Shown: piece after piece, positions 1 through 4,730 of the stretch | Layout of the letters: the number at the start of each line of letters is the position of its first letter | How positions within the stretch are numbered: position 1 is the stretch's first letter | From: Candidatus Uhrbacteria bacterium | Lineage (GTDB): Bacteria; Patescibacteriota; Patescibacteriia; UBA9934; GWF2-40-263 | DNA: 6,054 nt | Direction: 5' to 3' | NCBI GenBank assembly: GCA_023246275.1 | Contig: JAHFIS010000056.1 | Coordinates: 1 to 6,054, forward strand | Notes under the pieces: generated by a model | The model's input: only the letters and a program-made list of their open reading frames with translations | Databases searched by the model: none | What the model was told of the DNA's origin: nothing | Program-made: the position numbers and the translations under genes

Positions 1-56
1 AAGGTCGCGACGGATTCGCGGGCCTGCCGGAAGAATTGATCGACGGATTCAATCAT
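1..56 (-). CDS. Possible 5' end of a minus-strand gene, truncated by the window edge
   Basis: An ATG at 56-54 opens a frame that stays open to the window edge and gives MIESVDQFFRQARESVAT (18 residues). The peptide looks like the amphipathic start of a real protein, and it follows the terminator of the upstream minus-strand operon in the same direction. A possible -10 (TAATGT, 63-68 on the minus strand) lies only 6 bases before the ATG, so the transcript would be leaderless or nearly so. There is no Shine-Dalgarno. The fragment is too short to assign a family. A plus-strand frame is also open here, but it runs antisense to the next gene and looks like a shadow. Confidence is low. Confidence 0.35.
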   Translation of the reverse strand, partial: MIESVDQFFRQARESVAT

Positions 57-89
57 AGGATCACATTAGGCGATCGCTGCCACTCTACC

Positions 90-116
90 AAAAAGCCGCA
101 TCGCGCGATACGGCTT
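90..116 (-). terminator. Rho-independent terminator of the minus-strand operon
   Basis: Read on the minus strand, AAGCCGTATC pairs with GATGCGGCTT around a GCGC loop. This is a 10-bp stem with one T-G wobble, and it runs straight into a five-T run. It begins 3 bases after the TGA stop of the membrane-protein gene. On the plus strand the wobble becomes a C/A mismatch and no T run follows, so it should act only for minus-strand transcription. Confidence 0.8.
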
Positions 117-119
117 CCG

Positions 120-863
120 TCAATGCGCCTTTCTTCCTGGGATATTCCTCCCGTACATGTCCTGGAACCCTCGGATCGCCTCGGCGGAATAGTGGTCGCC
201 CCTCCAGAGCATCTCCATCGGAAGCAGCACGACGAGCGCGGTGATAAACGCGAGAGCCAGGCGGGCGAGCGGGACGAGATTGGCGGTGGGGGTGAACAGG
301 AGCGCGAGCAGGCAGGCGAGGATGACCATCAGGAGGAACCAGTCGTACGAGGCAAGCCCGGCCAGCAGCTCGAACTGGATCTTCTGCCGTCCGAGCGTGA
401 GGTCCTGCAGCGTCTGGAGCAGGTCCGCATAGATGATCTCCTCCCGTCGCGTGCGCGGCGAGAACGCGTAAATCGCGTGCGACAGGGCGCGGAACGACTC
501 GGTGGACTTGCGGTGGGAGACGAACTCCTCCTCGATCTTCCGCTGGTACGCCACGAGCAGCGCGTCGACCTTCTTTGAGAACGCCTTCGGCAGCTGCTCG
601 CCGACGTGGTGGATGTGCCGGAGCCGCGCCAGCTCCACGTTTACGCTCGCCTTCAGCTCCCTCCGCCGCGCCATCGTTTTGTCGATGAGAAACGCGACCA
701 CGAGCGAGTAGATCCACAGCGCCGCCTCCACGAACAACGCAAAGTTCCCCGTGAACGGATACGAGACGCCGGCGACGACGATGGCGACGAGAAGGATGAA
801 AAGAAATCGCATACGGATGGGACGCGACCAGTATAGCACGATGGAAAAGATCGGCGCAGCCAC
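120..863 (-). CDS. Four-helix membrane protein with a coiled middle region (tentatively DUF4239/bestrophin-like)
   Basis: This is a 247-residue integral membrane protein. Two hydrophobic helices lie near the N-terminus (about 19-36 and 41-62). A long charged, mostly helical soluble region follows (about 63-170). Two more helices (about 175-192 and 196-219) and a short polar tail end the protein. The R-Q-K-I...W...L pattern before the second helix pair and the polar motif after it recall DUF4239 (bestrophin-like) proteins, but the match is by eye only. The GTG start at 863 is chosen because a strong GGAGGA lies 7 bases upstream, inside the end of the preceding gene, whose stop is only 3 bases away. 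This implies translational coupling. The internal ATG at 812 (residue 18) is a weaker alternative. It is the last gene of a three-gene operon, with a terminator 3 bases after its stop. Function is unknown; a channel or membrane scaffold is speculation. Confidence 0.8.
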   Translation of the reverse strand: MAAPIFSIVLYWSRPIRMRFLFILLVAIVVAGVSYPFTGNFALFVEAALWIYSLVVAFLIDKTMARRRELKASVNVELARLRHIHHVGEQLPKAFSKKVDALLVAYQRKIEEEFVSHRKSTESFRALSHAIYAFSPRTRREEIIYADLLQTLQDLTLGRQKIQFELLAGLASYDWFLLMVILACLLALLFTPTANLVPLARLALAFITALVVLLPMEMLWRGDHYSAEAIRGFQDMYGRNIPGRKAH

Positions 864-866
864 GGG

Positions 867-1253
867 CTATTCCTCCAACCGCGTCCTGTGATCCGGATCT
901 TCCGTGTACCACCGATAATACGTCTCGTCCGGAAGCTTGAGAGGGTCAAAGTCGTCGATGCCATACTGCTCCATCGCCGACCACCGGAAGTCCCAGCCCG
1001 GTCCCGGGTGGTTGAAGTATTCCGCGACCGTAAACCCCGTGTCGAACTTCCGATACGTTACGCCGTCAACCGTCTTCCACTCGTCGACGAACCCCTCGGG
1101 ATGCGACGGGCTCATTCGGCCGGGAGACTCTCTCAAATAGGGCTTGGGAGGGGGCAATTCCGTCGCGATCACATGCGGCGCCTCGACAGGCTTGGGACCG
1201 ACGGCCTTTTTCAGCGCGTCAGCGAAATGTGAGAATGCGTTTTGTTCGGCCAT
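867..1253 (-). CDS. Hypothetical protein, 128 residues
   Basis: I do not recognise a family. The protein is soluble, with no signal peptide or membrane helix. Residues 1-20 could form an amphipathic helix. A proline-rich linker covers about 20-50 (ELPPPKPYL and nearby). The rest is rich in aromatic and acidic residues (DEWKTVDGVTYRKF, then repeated Tyr/Trp/Asp up to the end, RWYTEDPDHRTRLEE). That pattern suggests a small folded domain. It is the middle gene of the operon, 24 bases after the YfbM-family gene and 3 bases before the membrane-protein gene, whose ribosome-binding site lies in its last codons. No Shine-Dalgarno precedes its own ATG. Codon and GC character match the neighbouring genes, which supports it being real. 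Confidence 0.75.
   Translation of the reverse strand: MAEQNAFSHFADALKKAVGPKPVEAPHVIATELPPPKPYLRESPGRMSPSHPEGFVDEWKTVDGVTYRKFDTGFTVAEYFNHPGPGWDFRWSAMEQYGIDDFDPLKLPDETYYRWYTEDPDHRTRLEE
871..876 (-). promoter_or_regulatory. Shine-Dalgarno site that decides the GTG start at 863
   Basis: GGAGGA on the minus strand lies 7 bases before the GTG at 863-861 and within the 3' end of the upstream hypothetical gene. It is the only clear Shine-Dalgarno at proper spacing in the window. It favours the GTG over the internal ATG at 812, and the arrangement is typical of translational coupling inside an operon. Confidence 0.75.
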
Positions 1254-1277
1254 AGAAAGGGCTTGCGTTGTTATCTG

Positions 1278-1757
1278 CTATCGCATCACCGCCACGATTC
1301 CCATTCCCGAGGATGACGCGGAGAGATACAGCTCGCGCATCGCCGCGTAATTCGGGACGAGGTACGGCCGGACGTCCGCGTCCGTCTCGTCCTGCTGGAA
1401 CGGGTAGATCTCCGCGGCGAGCATGGCCTTCGCGTCCACGAGCGCGGCGAACGCCTCGGCGGGGATTCCCTTAAGATGCCGCGCGACCACCGCGACCTCC
1501 TCGGGCGCGAGATACGTGGCCGGGCCCATTCCCTCGTCGACGGCGTCCAGGTACCGATCCCCGAACGGCTCGTAGCTCATCCGTCCCGACCCGTCCCCGA
1601 ACTTCTTTCCCGTCAGCGCGAAGTGGATCCCGTCCCACGCCTTGTCGAGATCCGTCCCGTCGCCCGAAAGAAACGCCTCGCACGTCTCCGGATCGCCGTC
1701 CATCAGCCCGTTCAGCATATCGTCGTTCACCGCGCGCAGCTCGAGGGTCATGCTCAT
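1278..1757 (-). CDS. YfbM/DUF1877 family protein
   Basis: This 159-residue protein has the hallmarks of the DUF1877 (YfbM) family, whose E. coli member is about 167 residues. An N-terminal strand-helix unit (TLELRAVNDDMLNGLM) comes first. The family motif LDKAWDGIHFALTG follows at residues 37-50. Then come GPATYLAPEEVAVVARHL (78-95) with the usual tyrosine-leucine-then-acidic-helix pattern, the conserved EIYP at 116-119, and a C-terminal helix-strand (AAMRELYLSASSSGMGIVAVM). The family is a small alpha/beta fold of unknown biochemical function, usually cytosolic. It is the first gene of the minus-strand operon, with an extended -10 promoter about 41 bases upstream and no Shine-Dalgarno. The ATG at 1757 is used here; a second ATG two codons later (1751) is an equally possible start. 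Confidence 0.9.
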   Translation of the reverse strand: MSMTLELRAVNDDMLNGLMDGDPETCEAFLSGDGTDLDKAWDGIHFALTGKKFGDGSGRMSYEPFGDRYLDAVDEGMGPATYLAPEEVAVVARHLKGIPAEAFAALVDAKAMLAAEIYPFQQDETDADVRPYLVPNYAAMRELYLSASSSGMGIVAVMR

Positions 1758-1798
1758 AGGGAGGTCGGATAGATCGTTACGTCTGAATGATCATCGGC

Positions 1799-1807
1799 AT
1801 CATAGCA
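1799..1807 (-). promoter_or_regulatory. Extended -10 promoter of the YfbM-family operon
   Basis: On the minus strand TGCTATGAT forms an extended -10 (TGn plus TATGAT), ending 41 bases before the ATG at 1757. No good -35 is seen at 16-18 bases, which is compatible with an extended -10. The predicted leader is about 35 bases and lacks a Shine-Dalgarno. Confidence 0.5.
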
Positions 1808-1841
1808 AATCGTCCAAAAAACGAACACGGGTCCGCGAAAG

Positions 1842-1868
1842 TTGCGTCCACAACCGTTTTATGATACT
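1842..1868 (+). promoter_or_regulatory. Probable promoter of tRNA-Ser
   Basis: GATACT (1863-1868), overlapping TATGAT (1860-1865), lies 21-25 bases before the tRNA. A partial -35, TTGCGT, is at 1842-1847, but its spacing of 15 bases to GATACT is short. Transcription would start near 1875, leaving a 5' leader of about 15 bases for RNase P. It points away from the YfbM operon promoter, so 1799-1868 is a divergent promoter pair. Confidence 0.45.
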
Positions 1869-1889
1869 TTCCCGCCGTGGCCGACCCAC

Positions 1890-1978
1890 GGAGAGGTCGC
1901 ATAGTTGGTCTAGTGCGCGCGACTCGAAATCGCGTAAACCGCAAGGTTTCGAGAGTTCGAATCTCTCCCTCTCCGCCA
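1890..1978 (+). tRNA. tRNA-Ser (anticodon CGA)
   Basis: This is a complete class II tRNA of 89 bases. The acceptor stem GGAGAGG (1890-1896) pairs with CCTCTCC (1968-1974), followed by discriminator G and an encoded CCA (1976-1978). The D-stem is GCAT/GTGC, with GG in its loop. The anticodon stem CGCGA/TCGCG holds the loop CTCGAAA, with anticodon CGA at 1925-1927, reading the serine codon UCG. The long variable arm AAACC-GCAA-GGTTT is characteristic of tRNA-Ser. The T-arm GAGAG-TTCGAAT-CTCTC is standard. A CGA isoacceptor fits a GC-rich genome in which UCG codons are frequent. It is a single tRNA with its own promoter and an abutting terminator. Confidence 0.97.
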
Positions 1979-2010
1979 CGAAAAGACAACCCGCTCGGGT
2001 TGTCTTTTCG
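1979..2010. terminator. Bidirectional hairpin terminator between tRNA-Ser and the membrane-protein gene
   Basis: A nearly perfect inverted repeat (CGAAAAGACAACCC and its complement around a GCTC loop) starts at the base right after the tRNA CCA. On the plus strand the hairpin ends in TTTTCGTTT. On the minus strand it ends in TTTTCG. The minus-strand gene stops 7 bases away at 2018. It can therefore terminate both the tRNA and the converging glycosyltransferase-like gene. Confidence 0.85.
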
Positions 2011-2017
2011 TTTCGGG

Positions 2018-3589
2018 CTATTCGCGCACGATCACCGCCGAGCCGCCAAACTGCGCGGCCACGTGCCAGGGGGTCCCGGCGAGCTGCGCCAGGTATCTGT
2101 CCGTCTGGGACTGACGGGACGTCAGGATTGCGCCGACGGCCTCGCGGTCGAGGAACGCGACCAGGTCCGGCGAGGACATGGACGGGATGGTTCGGAGGAG
2201 TTCCATTTTCTCCGCGAACTGCGGAGTGTCAATCGGATGGCCCATCCAAACGGAGCGCTGCATGAACGGCGCGCCCCAGATCCCGGTGAACTCATCCTGG
2301 CAGAGCGCTCGGACGTCGGGGCGCGTATTGTTCTCCACCCAGCGCCAGGCTTGCATGTCCGTTTCAAGGACGTACATCGGAAGCAGCCCGATATCGCTCC
2401 CCGGACGGAATGGCAACTGTCTCGTGACGACATACGCCGAGCTGACGCACATGATTCCAACGGCGGCGACAAGAAGGATTCGGACGCGCGCCAGCCAGTT
2501 CCACATCGGCATCAGAACCGGGAGTCCAAACCAAACCAGCAAGGCATGCCAGGAGGTAATGAGCTTCTGATCCCATTGGAACGGCAGAAGGACGACGATC
2601 ACGGTCGCGACCACCCATACGACCAGCCACGTTTCCTCTTCGCGGATCGGACAGCGCCTGTACAGCCGCACCGCCGCGAGAAAGATCCACGGGCAAAAGA
2701 CAAGGATCCAGAGCCAGACGGGGGAAAGCGGGAGATTGTTTTCGAGCAGGAGTCCGCGCGACTCCCAGTTCGCAAGGAAACTCCATACGTGAGGAACCGC
2801 GCCGAGCGCCATGAACAGACCGTACGCGGCGTGAGTCCAGAGCGCGGCGCTGGGAAGTTTTTTCGCATTCAAGACGACCGAAGCGACCAATAGGATCACG
2901 ACGATCGGAATGACGTATGGACAGATGAGCGTCAGGACGAGCGCGGCAATCCATCCCGACCATCTCGATGACGGCGTTCCTTGGAGGATCGAGGATTTCC
3001 AGACGGAAAGCAGAACGTACGGAAGCAAGCCATATGCCAGCGGGATGTGCGGTCCCATGAACAGCGTCGGAAACAAAAACCCCTGCGAGTTCACGTCCGG
3101 GATCTGCCCGCCGAACATCGAAACGTGGCCGTGATACCAAAGCAGAGGAACCCATCCGAATCCTCCGCAGAAGACGACCAGGAGCGTGGCGACGGACGCC
3201 TCGCGCTCGCTCTTGGCAAGATGCCTCGATACGGCATGGAGCAGGAACACGGTGCACGCGGTCGCAATCCAGAGCGCGACGATCAGGGCGCCGCCGCTCG
3301 AAATCCGCGACAGACGCGCTAGCAGGCCGACCGCGACGTAAAACGGATGGAAGAACGACTTCTGCGGGAACGGCGCGTACAGGTTTCGGAGACCGAGCGC
3401 CCCGTCGCGGACCTGCTCGACGTATCCGATGTAGATCGCCTGGTCGTTCGCGTTCTGAAACGCGGTGCCCGACCAGATCCTTCCCGGCGCGCCCCCGTTC
3501 GCAAGCGCGACGAACACCGCCGATTGGATCGCGATCAGCGAAACCGCGACGACCAGCGGAAACTTGTTTCGTTTGATCCAGTCGCGCAT
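2018..3589 (-). CDS. Multi-pass membrane protein, probable GT-C type glycosyltransferase
   Basis: The 523-residue protein has a short basic N-terminus (MRDWIKRNKF), about ten to eleven hydrophobic helices from residue 11 to about 390, and a soluble C-terminal domain (about 400-523). A large loop after the first helix contains NANDQAIYIGYVEQVRDG with Asp49, then FFHPFYV with His81. An acidic residue in this first loop is typical of GT-C polyprenyl-phosphate-sugar transferases of the PMT/ArnT type, where it is catalytic. PFQWDQKLITSWHALLVWFGLP (about 336-357) lies between later helices. The C-terminal domain (MQAWRWVENNTRPDV... GHPIDTP... VGAILTSR) has the alpha/beta look of the extra domain in many such proteins. 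The likely role is sugar transfer to a lipid or protein at the outer face of the membrane. The fold assignment rests on topology and loop pattern only, so the specific substrate is unknown. GC is lower (about 53-58% in sampled lines) than in the flanking genes. It has its own promoter and a terminator after its stop. Confidence 0.85.
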   Translation of the reverse strand: MRDWIKRNKFPLVVAVSLIAIQSAVFVALANGGAPGRIWSGTAFQNANDQAIYIGYVEQVRDGALGLRNLYAPFPQKSFFHPFYVAVGLLARLSRISSGGALIVALWIATACTVFLLHAVSRHLAKSEREASVATLLVVFCGGFGWVPLLWYHGHVSMFGGQIPDVNSQGFLFPTLFMGPHIPLAYGLLPYVLLSVWKSSILQGTPSSRWSGWIAALVLTLICPYVIPIVVILLVASVVLNAKKLPSAALWTHAAYGLFMALGAVPHVWSFLANWESRGLLLENNLPLSPVWLWILVFCPWIFLAAVRLYRRCPIREEETWLVVWVVATVIVVLLPFQWDQKLITSWHALLVWFGLPVLMPMWNWLARVRILLVAAVGIMCVSSAYVVTRQLPFRPGSDIGLLPMYVLETDMQAWRWVENNTRPDVRALCQDEFTGIWGAPFMQRSVWMGHPIDTPQFAEKMELLRTIPSMSSPDLVAFLDREAVGAILTSRQSQTDRYLAQLAGTPWHVAAQFGGSAVIVRE

Positions 3590-3598
3590 ATCCCGCGC

Positions 3599-3628
3599 AT
3601 TCTACCAGCTTCACCAGTCGACGACCAA
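3599..3628 (-). promoter_or_regulatory. Promoter of the glycosyltransferase-like gene (leaderless type)
   Basis: On the minus strand TTGGTC (3623-3628) is followed after 18 bases by TAGAAT (3599-3604), which is preceded by TGG (extended -10). Only 9 bases separate the -10 from the ATG at 3589, so the transcript would begin at or a few bases before the start codon. Its elements are interleaved with those of the opposing promoter. Confidence 0.6.
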
Positions 3629-3638
3629 GTGCTATAAT
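3610..3638 (+). promoter_or_regulatory. Strong promoter of the lysine-rich microprotein
   Basis: TTCACC (3610-3615), an ideal 17-base spacer and a consensus TATAAT (3633-3638) preceded by TGC make this the best promoter in the window. Transcription should start near 3645, giving a leader of about 25 bases before the ATG at 3670. Confidence 0.8.
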
Positions 3639-3669
3639 GGCCCCATTAACAATTCACCCGTCGATCTTT

Positions 3670-3735
3670 ATGGCAAAGGGAAACAACGCCCAGAAGAAAA
3701 ACGTGAAGAAGCCGAAGAAGGACAAGAAGAAATAG
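3670..3735 (+). CDS. 21-residue lysine-rich microprotein
   Basis: ATG to TAG encodes MAKGNNAQKKNVKKPKKDKKK in effect: a Met-Ala-Lys-Gly-Asn-Asn start followed by Lys-rich blocks. Ten of 21 residues are lysine and only one is acidic, so the net charge is about +9. There is no membrane segment. I recall short Lys-rich proteins starting MAKGNN and continuing QKK, KKPKK in many small-genome and other bacteria, usually annotated as hypothetical; their role is not known. Nucleic-acid or ribosome binding is a guess based on charge. Support for a real gene is strong: a near-consensus promoter lies 31 bases upstream and a 12-bp hairpin terminator starts 5 bases after the stop, so it is a free-standing transcription unit of about 125 bases. 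There is no Shine-Dalgarno. A small RNA, or a dual-function RNA, remains possible. Confidence 0.75.
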   Translation: MAKGNNAQKKNVKKPKKDKKK

Positions 3736-3740
3736 GATCG

Positions 3741-3769
3741 AAAATCCCGGCCAATGGGTCGGGATTTTT
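3741..3769. terminator. Hairpin terminator after the microprotein, possibly bidirectional
   Basis: AAAATCCCGGCC pairs with GGTCGGGATTTT (one G-T wobble) around an AATG loop, giving a 12-bp stem followed by T on the plus strand. On the minus strand the hairpin also ends in four T. The stop of the minus-strand gene at 3778 lies 9 bases away, so it can serve both converging transcripts. Confidence 0.85.
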
Positions 3770-3777
3770 GAATGAGT

Positions 3778-4203
3778 TTACAACCTCCTCCGTCCTAGCA
3801 ATTCTGCGTCTTCTTCCAGCATGCGCCGCAAAGCCCGCGCGTCCTCATCAGACAGAGGTTTGGACAACCACTCCGGACCTTCCGGCGTTTCTACTCCTTC
3901 TTGCGGATCCGTAAATACAATTCCCGGGGCAGCCTTTCTAATGGCGTCTCGAATTTTTTCCGCGGTCCGCTGACCTTCTTTTCCGCGCCCCATCACCGTC
4001 ACGGATGGATTCCCGTCGTGTTCGGCCATCCCGGGCTCGTTGTCTAGATCAAGTACGACGTTTGCCGGATTTCCATCGTACTCCAATCCTAGATTCGTAT
4101 GAAATTCATCCTCCACGAGAATGTACGCCCCCGACGCGATGAGTGCGTCCTTAATCTTCTGAAGATCCGTCTGTGACACGCGCGCCGCCAGGTCATGGCT
4201 CAT
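3778..4203 (-). CDS. Hypothetical acidic protein, 141 residues
   Basis: I do not recognise a family. From the ATG at 4203 the protein starts MSHDLAARVSQTDLQKIKDALIASGAYILVEDEFHTNLGLEYDG. A predicted helix-strand unit is followed by a second alternating region (NVVLDLDNEPGM, SVTVMGRG, TAEKIRDAIRKAAPGIVF). A C-terminal helix rich in Asp, Glu and Arg (SDEDARALRRMLEEDAELLGRRRL) ends it. The alternating alpha/beta pattern suggests a compact cytosolic domain. GC is about 56% by hand count, lower than the roughly 65-70% of the genes to its right. An in-frame GTG at 4269 would add 22 residues (PCKYFLDLIPQCSCGIFSEFS) and coincides with the expected transcription start, but that stretch is AT-rich and looks non-coding, so 4203 is preferred. 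The frame continues open further upstream only as antisense to the SpeD-like gene. It has its own promoter and a shared terminator. Confidence 0.7.
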   Translation of the reverse strand: MSHDLAARVSQTDLQKIKDALIASGAYILVEDEFHTNLGLEYDGNPANVVLDLDNEPGMAEHDGNPSVTVMGRGKEGQRTAEKIRDAIRKAAPGIVFTDPQEGVETPEGPEWLSKPLSDEDARALRRMLEEDAELLGRRRL

Positions 4204-4275
4204 AGAGAATTCGGAAAATATCCCGCAGCTACATTGGGGAATAAGATCTAAGAAGTATTTACATGGCACTTTGTC

Positions 4276-4304
4276 AGAATAGCACCAGCGGACCCTGACG
4301 ACAA
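4276..4304 (-). promoter_or_regulatory. Promoter of the 141-residue hypothetical gene
   Basis: On the minus strand TTGTCG (4299-4304), a 17-base spacer and TATTCT (4276-4281) preceded by TGC form a good promoter with extended -10. Transcription would start around 4269. The leader to the ATG at 4203 would be about 65 bases, AT-rich, and contains two ATG codons each followed at once by a stop (ATGTAA at 4259-4264 and ATGTAG at 4229-4234). Confidence 0.6.
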
Positions 4305-4348
4305 TAACCGGGGCACGAAGACGTATTCTTTCATTTTCAATTTTCCCG

Positions 4349-4354
4349 TATACT
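4349..4354 (+). promoter_or_regulatory. -10 element of the SpeD-like operon (leaderless type)
   Basis: TATACT ends 9 bases before the ATG at 4364, so the transcript would begin at or just before the start codon. No convincing -35 is seen at 16-18 bases (the best is TTCTTT at 4326-4331), and there is no Shine-Dalgarno. Confidence 0.5.
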
Positions 4355-4363
4355 TCCCTCACT

Positions 4364-4717
4364 ATGCACACCACCCGATACCACCTGATCGTCGACGTCT
4401 CCGCCGCGAACGGAAACATCTCGAATTCCGACGCGATCAAGACATTCCTCGTCGACATGGCCGCGGCCACCGACATGAGCGTGCTTGCCGGGCCGCTCGT
4501 GGCCGAGGGGATCCCGGAGAACCCGGGGATCACGGGGTTCGTGATCGTGGACTTCTCGCACATCTCCGTCCACACGTTCACAAAATACGGCGAGGCGATG
4601 ATCGACGTGTTCTCCTGCAAGCCGTACGACCAAGAAAAGGTGCGGGCGCTGTGCCGGAAGACGTTCGGTACGGAGACGTCCGAAATGCGGGAGAAATTAG
4701 TCTGGTGGGGGGAATAA
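4364..4717 (+). CDS. speD: S-adenosylmethionine decarboxylase (SpeD) family protein with altered processing and substrate motifs
   Basis: The 117-residue protein has the length and motif order of bacterial/archaeal SpeD proenzymes. YHLIVDV (6-12) matches the start of the family. GITGFVIVDFSHISVHTF (55-72) matches the processing region, and IDVFSC (80-85) matches the catalytic cysteine segment. In known SpeD, the chain cleaves itself before a serine, which becomes the pyruvoyl cofactor; Ser63, His68 and Cys83 of the Thermotoga enzyme have equivalents here at Ser65, His70 and Cys85 with identical spacing. However, the residue before the cleavage serine is Phe64, not the usual Glu, and the usual HTWPE reads HTFTK, losing Trp and Glu near the substrate. 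SpeD normally decarboxylates S-adenosylmethionine for spermidine synthesis. Some SpeD homologues have become pyruvoyl-dependent ornithine or arginine decarboxylases, so the substrate here is open. No SpeE or other polyamine gene is in the window. It is the first gene of a pair with the acyltransferase 13 bases downstream. Confidence 0.85.
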   Translation: MHTTRYHLIVDVSAANGNISNSDAIKTFLVDMAAATDMSVLAGPLVAEGIPENPGITGFVIVDFSHISVHTFTKYGEAMIDVFSCKPYDQEKVRALCRKTFGTETSEMREKLVWWGE

Positions 4718-4730
4718 AACGAAACGGTCT

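Noticed and set aside
36..578. Plus-strand frame of 180 residues opposite the membrane-protein gene
   Set aside because: The translation is a charged low-complexity string typical of antisense frames in GC-rich DNA. The minus strand has hydrophobic helices, a Shine-Dalgarno and a terminator.
830..835. TATACT on the minus strand, 17 bases before the internal ATG at 812
   Set aside because: It lies inside the coding sequence started by the GTG with a strong Shine-Dalgarno. It could be an internal promoter, but a single 6-base match without a -35 is not enough.
1777..1989. A minus-strand reading frame of 70 residues containing GGEGEIRTLE
   Set aside because: It is the antisense translation of tRNA-Ser. 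The GEGEIRTLE-type string is a well-known false protein arising from the tRNA T-arm and acceptor.
1877..2893. Plus-strand frame of 338 residues starting in the tRNA region
   Set aside because: It runs through the tRNA and terminator hairpin and then antisense to the glycosyltransferase-like gene. Its sequence is Arg/Asp/Pro-rich shadow.
4204..4620. N-terminal extension of the acidic hypothetical gene to an ATG at 4620
   Set aside because: It would overlap most of the SpeD-like gene in antisense, and the composition of the extension is that of a shadow frame. A promoter at 4276-4304 lies inside it.
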